Source: Odiellus spinosus
Taxonomy: Eukaryota > Arthropoda > Arachnida > Opiliones > Phalangiidae
Direction: 5' to 3'
Assembly (NCBI GenBank): GCA_963920705.1
Contig: OY987228.1
Span: 19,352,565 to 19,416,564 of the forward strand
DNA: 64,000 nucleotides
A program made the translations under genes and the position numbers. The notes below the pieces were generated by a model. It made no database searches. It saw nothing but the letters and a program-made list of their open reading frames with translations, and was not told the DNA's origin. Positions 25,178-35,838 of this stretch are shown in pieces (positions within the stretch are counted from its first letter, which is position 1; each line of letters starts with the position of its first letter).

Positions 25178-26011
25178 ATGGCGAACCCCCACTTTTTGAC
25201 GATGCCGACTTTCAAAGGAGGACCGACGGACGACATAAAAAGCTGGTTGCTTCGTTTTAAACGAGTGGCCACCCTCAACGAATGGCCACGAGAAAATTGG
25301 GCAGACTACGCCGCGTTTTACCTCGAAGGAACAGCCGCTCAATTTTTTGACGACGTGGTCGAACACAGCCCCCCGGCTACCTGGGACGACGCCGAACGAA
25401 TTCTACGGGGAGCATTTCAAAAACCGGTCGACATCGCAGAGATAGAGCACAAACTCTTCAACCGGCGCCAAGGTCCAGACGAGACTTATGAAGTCTATAG
25501 CGCCGCAATTCTCGCCCTTTGCAGCAAGCTTGGACGAGTCCTGACAATCGCCGAAAAAATTCGGCACATCACCAGGGGACTCCACGTCGACCTGGTAGAA
25601 AGCGTTTACCGAGAAGAACCATCCACCCTCGACGAACTATCTGCCGCTGTCAGAGTTATTGGAGACGCCCGACGGGCTGTCGCCCGCAGCCGCGCCGCAG
25701 CACGATTCGCTGACCCGTCAAGCCAGCGACCGGACCCTAGCCGGATGCTAGACTTTACGTCCCGGGCTCATAGTCTACCTGCGCCACCGAGACCTGCTCC
25801 AAACAACAACAACCGATCCGCTATCCCGTACCCGTCAACGTCACAGCCAATCGTAGAGGAACCAGGCTACCGCCGCGCAGACCAAATGCGTACCACGGAT
25901 AATCGTCCAATTTGTTTCAACTGCAACCGACCAGGCCACGTAGCCCGCCACTGCAGACAGCCTCGTGCCATCACATCCGCAGCCATGGGAAACTCCAACG
26001 CACGGTCGTAA
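25178..26011 (+). CDS. gag: Gag polyprotein of Ty3/gypsy retrotransposon
   Basis: Structural protein that forms the cytoplasmic virus-like particle and packages the element RNA. The frame is open from 25085, but the first ATG (ATCATGGCG) gives a 277-residue protein and lies 32 bp after the primer site, so I chose it. Residues about 10-150 look like a retrotransposon capsid region (WLLRFKRVA, FLEGTAAQFFDD, then a run of acidic and aromatic positions). A basic Arg/Ala-rich stretch and a proline-rich linker follow. The C-terminus has one zinc knuckle of the C-x2-C-x4-H-x4-C type (CFNCNRPGHVARHC, Cys at about 246). The stop TAA at 26009-26011 lies 15 bases after the slip site, so most ribosomes would end here. 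It is short for the group but complete. Confidence 0.93.
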   Translation: MANPHFLTMPTFKGGPTDDIKSWLLRFKRVATLNEWPRENWADYAAFYLEGTAAQFFDDVVEHSPPATWDDAERILRGAFQKPVDIAEIEHKLFNRRQGPDETYEVYSAAILALCSKLGRVLTIAEKIRHITRGLHVDLVESVYREEPSTLDELSAAVRVIGDARRAVARSRAAARFADPSSQRPDPSRMLDFTSRAHSLPAPPRPAPNNNNRSAIPYPSTSQPIVEEPGYRRADQMRTTDNRPICFNCNRPGHVARHCRQPRAITSAAMGNSNARS

Positions 26012-29000
26012 AAGAGGGTACGCCCGTAAACCAGAACCTTTCGCCCTCTACAACCAATCCGAACGTGGCCCTCATGAACTCTATAAAATCTCCAAGCATT
26101 GACACTATCGTGACCGAGAACCGCGAAGAAACTACAGCCGCCGATAAACAACTTCTCTGGGTACCGTGCCTCGTAAACAAAATACCGACTGTAGCCCTTA
26201 TCGACTCCGGTTCAGCTATCTCATCACTTCACGAAAAATTCGTCGCCAAACTAAATGTAGAGCTCTCTCCATCGCAGCAACCATTACGATCGGCGTTTGG
26301 ACACATCGCATTTGCCTCCGGCCAAACAAACGTGACACTGGACCTCCTAGGCCGAACCTTCACGCACCAAGCTGTAGTCATGCCGCACCTTCCTGCAGAC
26401 GTTGTCCTTGGTATCGATTGGGCACGCCGTCACCAAGCCGTACTCGACTTTAGCACCGCCGACGTTCTCCGCCTCCCGATCAAAGAACCGTTAACCTTCG
26501 AGTCCCCTCTCAACGTCAGCCAATCCACGGAAGCTCAAACACTGGCCAGCCTTCCCGACTCGCCGTATTCCGACGAACCACCCGCTCTCTCGGCTTTTAT
26601 AGACCTCGCTGAACCGATGACCATCAGACCCTGGACGGAAACCCTCGTCCCGATCATTCTGCGAGAATCGATCAATTTCTCACAAGGCGTCATGACTCCG
26701 AATCGCGACCTGCACCAAAAAACCGGACTCTCCGTACCGAACGCCGTTCTAGAAATTGCACAAGGGAAGTCGGGAATTTCCATTGCCAATCTATCCTGGC
26801 AAGACCAAGTCATTCAACCAGGGATGAATATCGGAACGATCGAACGGCACGAAGACCACCAAACCCAGGCCACCGCTTTCAACCACATTGGCCTAGCTGA
26901 TAAGGAGCCTTGGCGCCAATCCACCATCTCCGAAACCTTGTCCTCCGACGAACGATCCGAGGTTGAAAAAGTCTTGCGGGATTTCAGCCACTGTTTTCAT
27001 CAAACGGATGAACCGGTACAGCTATCACGATTACCACCACACCACATTAATACGGAGGGCCATCTACCTGTACATCTCCCACCAAACCGATCGTCTTTCC
27101 CAGAGCGCGACACCATCCGAGAAGAAGTCAGGAAAATGGCCGCTAACAATGTCATCCGTCCATCTCGAAGCCCATGGTCATCTCGAGTGGTCCTCGTACG
27201 GAAAAAGGATGGCACAACCAGATTTTGCGTAGACTTCCGGCGATTGAATGCACTGACGAAAAAAGACGTTTACCCTCTGCCTCGTGTTGACGACGCCCTC
27301 GACCGACTTCACGGCGCAAAGTTCTTCTCAACCATGGACCTTGCCTCAGGGTATTGGCAAATACCAGTCGCTCCGGAAGACCAAGAGAAAGCTGCATTCA
27401 CGACACCCGACGGACTCTACGAATTCACGGTAATGCCATTTGGGCTAGTCAACGCACCCGCCACTTTTCAAAGAACCATGGATGTCGTCCTCGCTGGCCT
27501 AAAATGGAATACCTGTCTGGTATATCTTGACGACATAGTAGTTTTCTCCGCTACACTATCCGAACACTTATCCCGCCTCCGTCAAGTCCTGGAACGCGTC
27601 AGCACCGCCGGACTATCTCTGAAGCCCGAAAAATGTCATTTCGCCTGCCCGTCAATCAAATTCTTGGGGCACATCGTTTCCGGCAAAGGAATTTCCACTG
27701 ATCCCGAACTGACCTCAGCGGTCAAGAACTTTCGTTCACCCTCAACCAGAAAAGAACTCCAAGCATTTCTGGGACTGTGCTCCTATTACCGCCGCTTCGT
27801 CAACGGATTTGCCAAGATAGCCCGACCGCTCACTGAATTAACTAGCAGTAGCATTCCCTTCGTCTGGACCAAGAAGCACGATGACGCCTTCCAGACGCTG
27901 AAGACAAAACTGGCAAGTCCTCCTATCCTGAGCCACTTCGATCCAACCCTACCTACGGAGATTCACCCTGACGCCAGCGACAAGGGGATAGGAGCCGTCT
28001 TGAGCCAACGTGAAAATGGGGTTGAGCATGTCATCGCTTACGCCAGCCGCACCCTATCTTCACCCGAAATCAATTACAGCACTACCGAAAAAGAATGCCT
28101 AGCTCTGGTTTGGTCTTTAGGCCGCTTCCGCCCATACATACATGGCCGCCCAGTACGTATCATAACCGACCATCATGCCCTTTGCTGGTTACGAAGCCTC
28201 AAAGACCCACATACCCGCTTGGCCAGGTGGTCCCTGGACACTCAAGCCCAAGAAATGGAGATTTACCATCGCAGCGGCAGACGACACTCCAACGCCGACT
28301 GCTTAAGTCGCCTTATCACGGATGACCCGCCCGAGAAGCCGCCCCCGGCCGGACCTTGCTGCGCGCTAATTGACATTCCCGACATCAAGACGCTCCAGGA
28401 AAACGACGCCTCCTGTAAACCAATTCTAGACCATCTGCGGAACCCGACCAGCCCAGTCGCCATGCAGCTCAGTCGCCAAGCCCACAAGTACACCATGATC
28501 AACGACACACTATACCGTAAATCAAAGAACCGTCCATTACTAGTAATTCCGGGTGCCCTTCGCCAAGATGTTCTGAATGCCTGTCACGATCATCCCACAG
28601 CTGGACACTTGGGCATTTTTCGCACATTCCGGCGCCTTTCTGACCGCTATTACTGGCCAAAACTCCGACAGACGGTCCAACACTACGTCCTTTCCTGCGG
28701 GCTCTGCCAGACCCGCAAAGCACCAACCACTCGCCAACTTGGACTCTTGCAGCCTCTTCCCTGCCCCGAAGAGCCATTCTCTCGATGCGGGATGGACTTC
28801 CTTGGACCGTTCCCCAAATCTCGCCTGAATAACACCTTCATTATTGTGTGTACCGACTATTTGACGAAATGGGCTGAAACCAAAGCAATCCCAGCTGCCA
28901 CTGCAGCGGAAGCCGCCACCTTCTTCATCGAGCAAATTGTATTCCGCCACGGAGCCCCGAAAGACCTCTTGACAGATCGTGGATCACAATTCATGGCGGA

Positions 29001-30213
29001 CCTAACCAAAGAGATTCTGGCCAAAATTGGCACACGTCATGTGCGCACAACTGCTTATCACCCCCAGACGAATGGCCTTACGGAACGCCTTAACAAAACA
29101 CTAGCCGACATGCTATCCATGTACGTCGAGGAAGACCACACGAACTGGGACGAAGCACTTCCTGGCACAACCTTCGCATACAATACAGCAGTTCAGGAAT
29201 CTTCACGAGAAACTCCATTCAACCTGGTCTACCACCGGTCACCTATCACCCCACTGGACCGAATCCTGCCCATCGCTCCCGCACTACCTCAGCAGTACTC
29301 AGCCCAAGATGTCCGCTCCATCGCCCGTACCAATACCACCATGGCCCAAGTCAAACAAGCTCGCCAATACGATGAGAACCGCCAACCTGATGACTTTACT
29401 GCAGGTCAATGGGTTTTCGTTAGAAAGCCTACTCGCAAACGAGGTAGATCGGAAAAACTACTCCACCAACAGCATGGACCCTTCGAAATCATCCGCCGTA
29501 CTGGACCTGTCACCTTCAAAGTCTGTACCAAACCTGGTAGTCGCCGACCTACGGAAACAATTCATGTCTCCAGGATGAAACCGGCCATAACCCGCGACCC
29601 AGCATTTCTCTCTGGTACGCCCGAGACGGGCGCTTCGAAAGAGGGGGGCAATGTCACGACCCCAACCACACGTACCCCGCCTTCTACTACACGGTCCTCT
29701 GACATTGTACAGCCTTCCCCTGTACAGTCCTCTCACAATGTCATGCCGCAAGTTGCGCCTGTTGGCAACGAAACCGCGCGCCAATCAGAGGCCCGCGCAG
29801 CCCCTATAAAAAGGGGCTGTAGCCTCACTAACAGACACACTCGCTCCTGCCTCTCTGACCGAAGAACGACTCAACGACCAGACTCCAGACCAGACGCCGA
29901 TCCCGACTCCAGACCAGACGCCGATCCCGACTCGAGACCAGACGCCGATCCCGGCTACCGACCAGCCAACGATCCCGGCTCCCGACCAGCCAACGATCCC
30001 GGCTCCCGACCAGCCAACGATCCCGGCTCCAGACCAGCCAACGATCCCGGCTCCCGACCAGCCACCGATCCCGGCTCCCGACCAGCCACCGATCCCGGCT
30101 CCCGAACAGCCACCGATCCCGCAGAACTGGACAGCGCCGAACCCCGTCCAACCGTACCCAGACGACCGTACTCGCTACGACCCCGAACGCGCATCAATTA
30201 TAAAGACCTGTAA
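25912..30213 (+). CDS. pol: Pol polyprotein (PR-RT-RNase H-IN) of Ty3/gypsy retrotransposon
   Basis: Open frame in the -1 phase relative to gag. It has no ATG of its own at the front, so it should be entered by frameshifting at 25987-25993, giving about 1406 Pol residues fused to Gag. Aspartic protease: DSGS at about 26203 and VVLGIDW downstream. Reverse transcriptase: about 27100-27700, with FCVDFRRLN, MDLASGYW and the catalytic YLDD at 27523. RNase H: HPDASDKGIGAVLS, TEKECLALVW and TDHHAL (about 27965-28180). Integrase: HHCC zinc site (HDHPTAGH ... CGLC, about 28585-28710) and DDE core (MDFLGPF at about 28790, TDRGSQF at about 28970, TERLNK at about 29080). A GPF module (HGPFEIIRRTGPVTFKV) lies near 29475. 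No chromodomain was seen. From 29652 the frame reads through the 3' LTR for about 186 codons of Pro/Asp/Arg repeats and ends in a basic SLRPR tail. No stops or frameshifts were seen. Confidence 0.96.
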   Translation: MFQLQPTRPRSPPLQTASCHHIRSHGKLQRTVVKEGTPVNQNLSPSTTNPNVALMNSIKSPSIDTIVTENREETTAADKQLLWVPCLVNKIPTVALIDSGSAISSLHEKFVAKLNVELSPSQQPLRSAFGHIAFASGQTNVTLDLLGRTFTHQAVVMPHLPADVVLGIDWARRHQAVLDFSTADVLRLPIKEPLTFESPLNVSQSTEAQTLASLPDSPYSDEPPALSAFIDLAEPMTIRPWTETLVPIILRESINFSQGVMTPNRDLHQKTGLSVPNAVLEIAQGKSGISIANLSWQDQVIQPGMNIGTIERHEDHQTQATAFNHIGLADKEPWRQSTISETLSSDERSEVEKVLRDFSHCFHQTDEPVQLSRLPPHHINTEGHLPVHLPPNRSSFPERDTIREEVRKMAANNVIRPSRSPWSSRVVLVRKKDGTTRFCVDFRRLNALTKKDVYPLPRVDDALDRLHGAKFFSTMDLASGYWQIPVAPEDQEKAAFTTPDGLYEFTVMPFGLVNAPATFQRTMDVVLAGLKWNTCLVYLDDIVVFSATLSEHLSRLRQVLERVSTAGLSLKPEKCHFACPSIKFLGHIVSGKGISTDPELTSAVKNFRSPSTRKELQAFLGLCSYYRRFVNGFAKIARPLTELTSSSIPFVWTKKHDDAFQTLKTKLASPPILSHFDPTLPTEIHPDASDKGIGAVLSQRENGVEHVIAYASRTLSSPEINYSTTEKECLALVWSLGRFRPYIHGRPVRIITDHHALCWLRSLKDPHTRLARWSLDTQAQEMEIYHRSGRRHSNADCLSRLITDDPPEKPPPAGPCCALIDIPDIKTLQENDASCKPILDHLRNPTSPVAMQLSRQAHKYTMINDTLYRKSKNRPLLVIPGALRQDVLNACHDHPTAGHLGIFRTFRRLSDRYYWPKLRQTVQHYVLSCGLCQTRKAPTTRQLGLLQPLPCPEEPFSRCGMDFLGPFPKSRLNNTFIIVCTDYLTKWAETKAIPAATAAEAATFFIEQIVFRHGAPKDLLTDRGSQFMADLTKEILAKIGTRHVRTTAYHPQTNGLTERLNKTLADMLSMYVEEDHTNWDEALPGTTFAYNTAVQESSRETPFNLVYHRSPITPLDRILPIAPALPQQYSAQDVRSIARTNTTMAQVKQARQYDENRQPDDFTAGQWVFVRKPTRKRGRSEKLLHQQHGPFEIIRRTGPVTFKVCTKPGSRRPTETIHVSRMKPAITRDPAFLSGTPETGASKEGGNVTTPTTRTPPSTTRSSDIVQPSPVQSSHNVMPQVAPVGNETARQSEARAAPIKRGCSLTNRHTRSCLSDRRTTQRPDSRPDADPDSRPDADPDSRPDADPGYRPANDPGSRPANDPGSRPANDPGSRPANDPGSRPATDPGSRPATDPGSRTATDPAELDSAEPRPTVPRRPYSLRPRTRINYKDL
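25987..25993 (+). other. -1 ribosomal frameshift heptamer GGGAAAC
   Basis: The gag frame reads ATG GGA AAC here, so the site has the X-XXY-YYZ form in the correct phase. Slipping back one base gives GGG AAA and continues in pol. It lies 15 bases before the gag stop and inside the gag/pol overlap. GGGAAAC is a known efficient slip sequence in some retroviruses. A possible 3' helper stem, AGAGGG (26013-26018) with CCCTCT (26044-26049), is short and farther away than the usual 5-9 bases. Confidence 0.85.
29637..29648 (+). other. Polypurine tract (PPT)
   Basis: GAAAGAGGGGGG, followed by CAA and then the TG of the 3' LTR. It primes plus-strand synthesis. It is also read as sense codons of pol. 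Confidence 0.8.
29881..30120 (+). repeat. 24-bp tandem repeat in 3' LTR, translated in pol
   Basis: Same array as at 24749-24988. Because 24 is a multiple of three it keeps the pol frame open and yields about ten octapeptides of the RPxxDPGS type. Confidence 0.88.
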
Positions 30214-30227
30214 TCCTTGCTTCCACC

Positions 30228-30233
30228 AATAAA
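30228..30233 (+). terminator. Polyadenylation signal in 3' LTR
   Basis: AATAAA, 15 bp after the pol stop codon and 28 bp before the end of the element. Confidence 0.7.
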
Positions 30234-30351
30234 CTATTACAACTACAAAGTAGTCGTTTCAATATCTGAATCGTTTTTTAACGATCTTTCCGAAAATGCT
30301 ACTCAATTTCCATTTGAAGTTGATGAAAACTTCGTCACAGGTTCGCTTTAA

Positions 30352-30942
30352 GATATATCTAACTGTATTCTTCTACAATTTATTCCGGTATATAACTTTA
30401 AAGATATTCCTATCTTAGGGTAAGACTTTGAAGAAGACGTATGACTTAACGTCGTGTAGCGGTGACTTGGCCGAAAAAAACCCAAAACAAAATAGCCTAA
30501 ATAAAAATAAAACGCCAAAAAAATACTTTTTTCGCCAGTATTTTTTTGAGGACGGCATAGGGACCGGACCGCAGGCAGAACCGAAAACAAGAAAATACTA
30601 TCAGTGTTAAGAAGGGCCTGAATGTTTTTAATCAGAAGTGACATAGAGAAGAGATAAAAAAAGCGTAGGAACTAGGGGTCAGATGCTTGACCGGAAGTCA
30701 AGTCGTCTTTGTTCGTTTAGGAATGTCTTAAAAGAAATCCTCGCAAAGTACGTGCGAGGGAATTGCGCAATTTCTGACAGCCGGATTTTCTCTGATGCAT
30801 TTAGATTATAACGTAAAGTACCGTACACGCGCTAATTCCTTTTTTTTTTTTTCTAGTTTGTATAACTGTTCATTAAAGAGGAAGTCTATTGAAAAATGTT
30901 TGCGGTGATAACTAATTAATCTTCAAAATGATACTCGATTAA
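30352..30942. other. Non-coding stretch between two family B elements
   Basis: No gene recognised. Two overlapping frames on opposite strands (30348-30644 and 30428-30610) have no known motif. A T run lies near 30839-30852. Confidence 0.5.
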
Positions 30943-31530
30943 AGTAAGGCTGTCACGGATTTTTCATGAACTCTAAATGAAAATTGAGTTGCATTTTCGG
31001 AAAGATCGTTGAAAAACGATTCAAAATATATATACATATGTCATAGAAAAAACGACTTCGACAGTGAAAATACATATTTTATAATCGCTGTTTTTCGAAA
31101 TTTTTAAAATAAAAATTCCCCGCAATAGGGAGTCAGCAAGAGAGACATTGATACGTCAGAGGTTTCTATCTCTCACCTCTTTGTCATCCCCCTTAGTGAG
31201 GAAATTACAGTATTCACCCTTACAAGCGCTCCCCCAGTAAAGGGGTTCCGTGACGTCAGGCTTCCTTTCCCCCTTGGCTCTTTGCTGTCTCCCTATACTG
31301 CGTCATCCCTATGGTCGGAGAGCATACAGGTGATTCTTACGTGATAAGGTCGCTTTCGTACAAAAATTATCGTTAATAATCTTTAAGAAATAAACAACGA
31401 CTTATATTGGAAAATGCGACCTATATCTTTTGACGCGAGTTTCTTAAGAACACCTATAGAGGTATACAATTTTTAATATGGTGTTTTTAATATTATAAGA
31501 CTGAAAATATAATCCATATAGGCATTTGAT
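30943..31530 (-). mobile_element. Family B element, copy 3, one end lost
   Basis: The left end AGTAAGGCTGTCACGG follows TTAA (30939-30942). It carries the family blocks TTTTCGGAAAGATCGTT, AACGATTCAAAATATATA, ATTCCCCGCAATA and GTGATAAGGTCGCTTTCG. A GC-richer segment at about 31130-31330, absent from other copies, may be a secondary insertion. Homology fades at about 31530 (ATAATCCATATAGGCATT) without a terminal repeat. Confidence 0.75.
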
Positions 31531-31851
31531 TATGCCAAAAACATGAAATACCGGTAGTTTAAGGATATTGGCAAACACAGTGACAGTTCTGTTACATCAG
31601 AAACAAGAGAAAGAATTTGTGGGAACAATAAGTATTAATACCTACGAAAGATGATATATTTTTGACGTATTTCGTCATGAGTTAAAAACCTTCTGTTATT
31701 ACCAAAACTAACTTAAATAGGGAAAAATCCCTCTTACATGATAAATCGTTAAAACAAAATCTCTTTTACACGTTTTTACAAGTTTTTTCCTCCCTTTCTC
31801 CTCACTTTTACCCATATACTTTAATATATGGTAGTTCATTTTTACATTTTT

Positions 31852-32231
31852 AGCTAGACCCAACCCTAGTAGGGTCTAGTTACTGTATTCACAGCGGTGT
31901 CGGCGTCGTCGTTGTGCAAGAAGACGAAAAACGTCATCGGGTTGAAAAAACATTCGTCTTTTATCCACCAGACGTCACGACGTAATGTTTTGAAAAATAT
32001 GTTTTGAGTTTGCAATGACTGCTAGTTGGTTCACAAGCGGAGATATTCGAATATACGTCTTTTCCAATATATCACATAAAAAACGCTCACGGTAATATAG
32101 TCGGCAACTTCGTGTTTAAAGGAATCTCGAGACGCCATTCAAATTGTTTAAAGAGCGTTTATGCATGCGTAACACGCCCCTGCTATAGTATCATTACATT
32201 CAGCCTCTTTTACAATGTCAGGGGTCTAGCT
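31852..32231. mobile_element. Possible short TIR element
   Basis: AGCTAGACCC at 31852 is matched by GGGTCTAGCT ending at 32231, and both ends are flanked by ATTTTT. The inverted repeat is only 10 bp and the flank is simple, so chance is possible. Just inside the left end CTAGACCC and GGGTCTAG form a small hairpin (31854-31879). Confidence 0.35.
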
Positions 32232-32237
32232 ATTTTT

Positions 32238-35200
32238 TTTGGGCTTGACCATCTTGTCTTTTTATGAATTGGTGGCTCGCGCGTTGAAAATGTTTGATCA
32301 GGTGCGAATTTTCCACTCGGCGTGTTTTCCGGGAGGGAGAATTTTGGTTTTTTTCGTGACTAAAAGTTAGCAAAGTCAAATCCTCTTCTTCCCGTATCCC
32401 TCAAATATCGTTTTAAATACTTATACTTACCTTCAACCGAACTAACTTTTCGAACTGTTAAATCGCCTCCGAACCACGAAGATTCGCGCGAGAATGATGA
32501 TGATTGACGTATTCATCCCTCATGTAGTCGCGATTCATGAGAATGAGAAAAACTTCTTTTATTTCTTTAGACTCGTGTCTATTCGAGTTTCAGCAGTAGC
32601 CGGCGTGAATATAGTTTTTAATGTATGGTTTTATAGTAACTATTTGAACTTTATAACGGAAAAGTGCAATTTTTATATGGCCTCTTTAAAGGACTAGCGA
32701 TTGGTTGGTTTCAGGGTGGGCCATATTTAGTGGGAACTTCTAGAACAAGTTGTAGTGAGAAATACGTGAGAAATTGTCTATAGAACGTTTCAAAGATGGA
32801 GCAAATATTATTAATAAGTAGGCCTATAACTTAATATTTTCTAGAGCATGAATTAATTGTTAAAATGTAGTTAAAGTAGAACATGTTGAGATCTAAAAAG
32901 AGAGAACAACTTCTACATATGATGTCAGAGATCACGTGACTTAGCAATGACCTCCCGATCTGAATTTTATTATATCAAAGTTCGTGGTTTTTCAATAGGT
33001 TAATATCAGATAGATTCGGTATTACCTTTCAACTTGTCGTCTCGATCCATTAAAAATTAAAATAACTTAAGAGTGTCATTCACCCTTTAAATTATAAAAG
33101 TTATTTGTCAGGAATTCTTTTCTAGAAGGTTGGCGTGTTTTAACCTCTCAGTTTTTTTTTTTTTTCTTTTTTCTTTTTAAGTTGTGTACTTTGAAAGAAT
33201 GGTTGGTAGTTTCTTATTATTTTATCCTGGGCAGGACGCCGCGGTCTGTGAAATCTCTTTAATGAATTGAAGCGAAGGAGGCCCACGATTGAAGGCGTTC
33301 GCAAAAATATTTTTATTACGTATCTACTCCGAAGGAACATCCGTCGAAGTTCGGAAGTGACCGCGTTTAGACACTAAAGCTCATCCCTCAACCTCTTTTC
33401 ACGTACCCTTGGTTATTCCTGTATGGGCTATTGGGCTTTTATAGCTTCAGGAAAGATATGATAGAGACGAGAGAAAAAAATACTGTGTTGGGACCCGAAT
33501 ATAAGAAATCAAGAACGTCGTTGAACGTGGGCGGTTTTGGTACAAAAAAATAAGGAAGGGAGGGCAGACGCTCACCCCTTTCGTCCGTCCGTTAATGGAG
33601 TCGGATGTAAAGGTCCATAAGCCGAGATTTCTTTTGTAAGAAAAGAAAAACTCCCCAAGTAGGGTAGATACGAATGGATATAGAAAAGATCTCATAAATG
33701 CGCCAAACTAGGACCTACATGTATGTCCCAAGTTTCTTTTTCAAAACCCTCTCCGGGAGTGTACGACGCGTCAAAGAAGACTTTGCGGTTGTTCAGACTC
33801 TTACTAGAGGAGCGAGAAGAGAAGAGACGAGCTTTGAATTGGAGATTTTCATTCGAAATGGGTTTTACGTAATATATTTTCATATTTATGCCTTTTAAGT
33901 ATTACGCATTGACGAAGCTCTTTACCCATCTCGTATGTTTTGACGTCTAAACCATGAACTATACCAAAAATCTTTTCGTAACGATTTTATATATAAGATA
34001 ATCGTAATTATATCTCTTGGTCCTTTTATCCACCTCTTAGGGTTTTTCTGACTCTCCATACGTTATTTCTAATTCGATGAACCGAGACTGGGAAGAAAAA
34101 AAAAATATATTACTAGCTTTGTGGTTGATCAAAAATGAAAAATCGTTCACGGATTATTAAGCAAAGTGAAAATAAGAATAAAACAAATTCTAGACATATA
34201 TATGATGGGGAGGAATAGGGTAGTAAGACGAATCAGCTAGTGCTTAAAAAAAATAATTGGTAGAACTAAACTCCCTCTCTATAGGTGACCGTTAAGCGAG
34301 ACGTTGTTGGCATCTTTGGGTGTGGTGACGTCTTTCTTATCCGGAGAGATTCCTCTCCTGTCATCTGTCCGTTTTTCTTCCGAGCTGAGGCCTCCCTAGC
34401 TAAAGGCCCGCTCCGTGTTAGTCACTGGGAGCGTGTACGTCGCTTTTTATTGAGCTAATAAAATTTCTCGTCTGAGGAATTTTGAGTTGTCGGGCTCTCC
34501 CCGCACTCGTGACCTATTTATTAAGCATCGGCGGAAATCCAATCAAGAATTTCTAATTAAAATTAGTCCGGGAACGCTTACCAATTATTCCAGAGGCGTG
34601 TCTCGTAACTCTTATCTCTCTCGTCGACGCGATTGATTTTAAGATATATCCTTTAGTTCATCTATAACAACATCTTAAAGAGATTCTGAAACACGATTAA
34701 GGATATTTCATTTTCTCGTAATTGTTTGAATAATCTTCAATATTGAGACATGATTGGTGAAAGCGATATAATTACGTAATTTCTATTTAAAACTATAAGG
34801 ACTTTTGCTATGTTGATGGATATACCATGATTTAACCAAAATCGTTCAATCTACCAGTCCTGAAATGAAAGTATTGTATAAGGACTTTCTTCGCGGGTCT
34901 ATCAACATTACTGTATGACCAGTTCCTTCACCACAAAATTGAATTCAGTTAAAGCGTTTATTTTTTTCAACTGTATATGAACAATTAGAATCCATTTTCT
35001 AACGCCTGTTCCTTAATTCTGGGACTTTACTTGCACGACCCGACATTTCTAACGAAAATTTGAAGATGTCCACTGAGATTGGTTCGATACTTAGACTCCC
35101 ACTCCCATGGCGGTACAAAAATTCGAGTTTATTTTATCTTTATTTTCCCCCGTGGTTTAACTAAGCCTATCTTCAGCAACGCGTCTAGTTTATCTGGTAA

Positions 35201-35790
35201 TAGCCTTTCGGTATAACTCTCTGTCACTTTCTCTATCTCTCCGAATATCTTGGGCGCATTTAAATAAATTGTGCGGAGTTTAAAAGGGAAATTATTATTA
35301 TTTTTTTACCACGAGCGGCAGGGTTGGAAATACATTTATTCGTTCTAATTGGGCGACAGTCTCGCCCCCTTTCTATTCCATTTCGTCTGGAGGTTAAGTG
35401 ATAGTAGAGGAAAACTTTTGCCCGAATGACAAAAGACCTTAAACACTTTAGGCTAAGGAAAAGGAGAAAGACACTGAGACAGGCTAGAGTAGACGATGGC
35501 GGAAGAAAAAGCCTTTTAAAACTGGGGTATAAAAGAGGAAGATGGGGTTTAGGGGGAATCCAGATACGTTTGTCGCAGACGCTCATCTAGACTCGACAGA
35601 AAGAAAATAAACGCGCCTTATTTCTTATATAATTGATGACGTCGGGATAGAATCGCTGGAGTATAAAGCTATTTGACCCGTCCCGTGTAAGGAGAAGTTT
35701 TCCAACACTCTAAACCTTTTCGTTTTACGCTAACTTCTCAAAATATGTTCAAAGTGTTGTGCGTTCTTAGATTCTGAAATAATTCCTTCG

Positions 35791-35838
<48 letters not shown>

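Larger units (their letters stand above)
24520..30261 (+). mobile_element. Complete Ty3/gypsy-type LTR retrotransposon (5742 bp)
   Basis: Order of parts: 5' LTR, primer binding site, gag, -1 slip site, pol (PR-RT-RH-IN), polypurine tract, 3' LTR. RT-before-integrase order and the YLDD, HHCC and DDE motifs place it in Ty3/gypsy. No env-like frame lies between pol and the 3' LTR. Both frames are intact and the LTRs look identical, so it is probably a very recent insertion and may be autonomous. It sits inside a family B element. The flanks give only an imperfect 4-bp duplication (ATAA/ATAT), odd for such a young copy. Its GC content is far above the surroundings. Confidence 0.97.
29652..30261 (+). 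repeat. 3' LTR (610 bp), also coding
   Basis: Same length as the 5' LTR and identical to it by eye, including all units of the 24-bp repeat. The first 562 bp are the 3' end of the pol frame. It carries the TATA box at 29805-29812 and AATAAA at 30228-30233. Confidence 0.96.
24244..30347 (+). mobile_element. Family B element, copy 2, split by the LTR retrotransposon
   Basis: The left end AGTGAGGCTGTCACC follows TTAA (24240-24243). The right end GTCACAGGTTCGCT precedes TTAA (30348-30351). The left part (24244-24519) shares TTTTTTTCGAAT, GAAAATTTACACTTCTGGG and GGTGACGTAGTATTGCGG with other copies. The right part (30262-30347) begins in the conserved GAATCGTTTTTTAACGATC block. Without the 5.7-kb insertion the element would be about 362 bp. 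It therefore predates the retrotransposon. Confidence 0.85.

Noticed and set aside
32420-32440. ATACTTACCTT, similar to the start of U1 snRNA
   Set aside because: Similarity stops after about ten bases and the rest of a U1 gene is absent.
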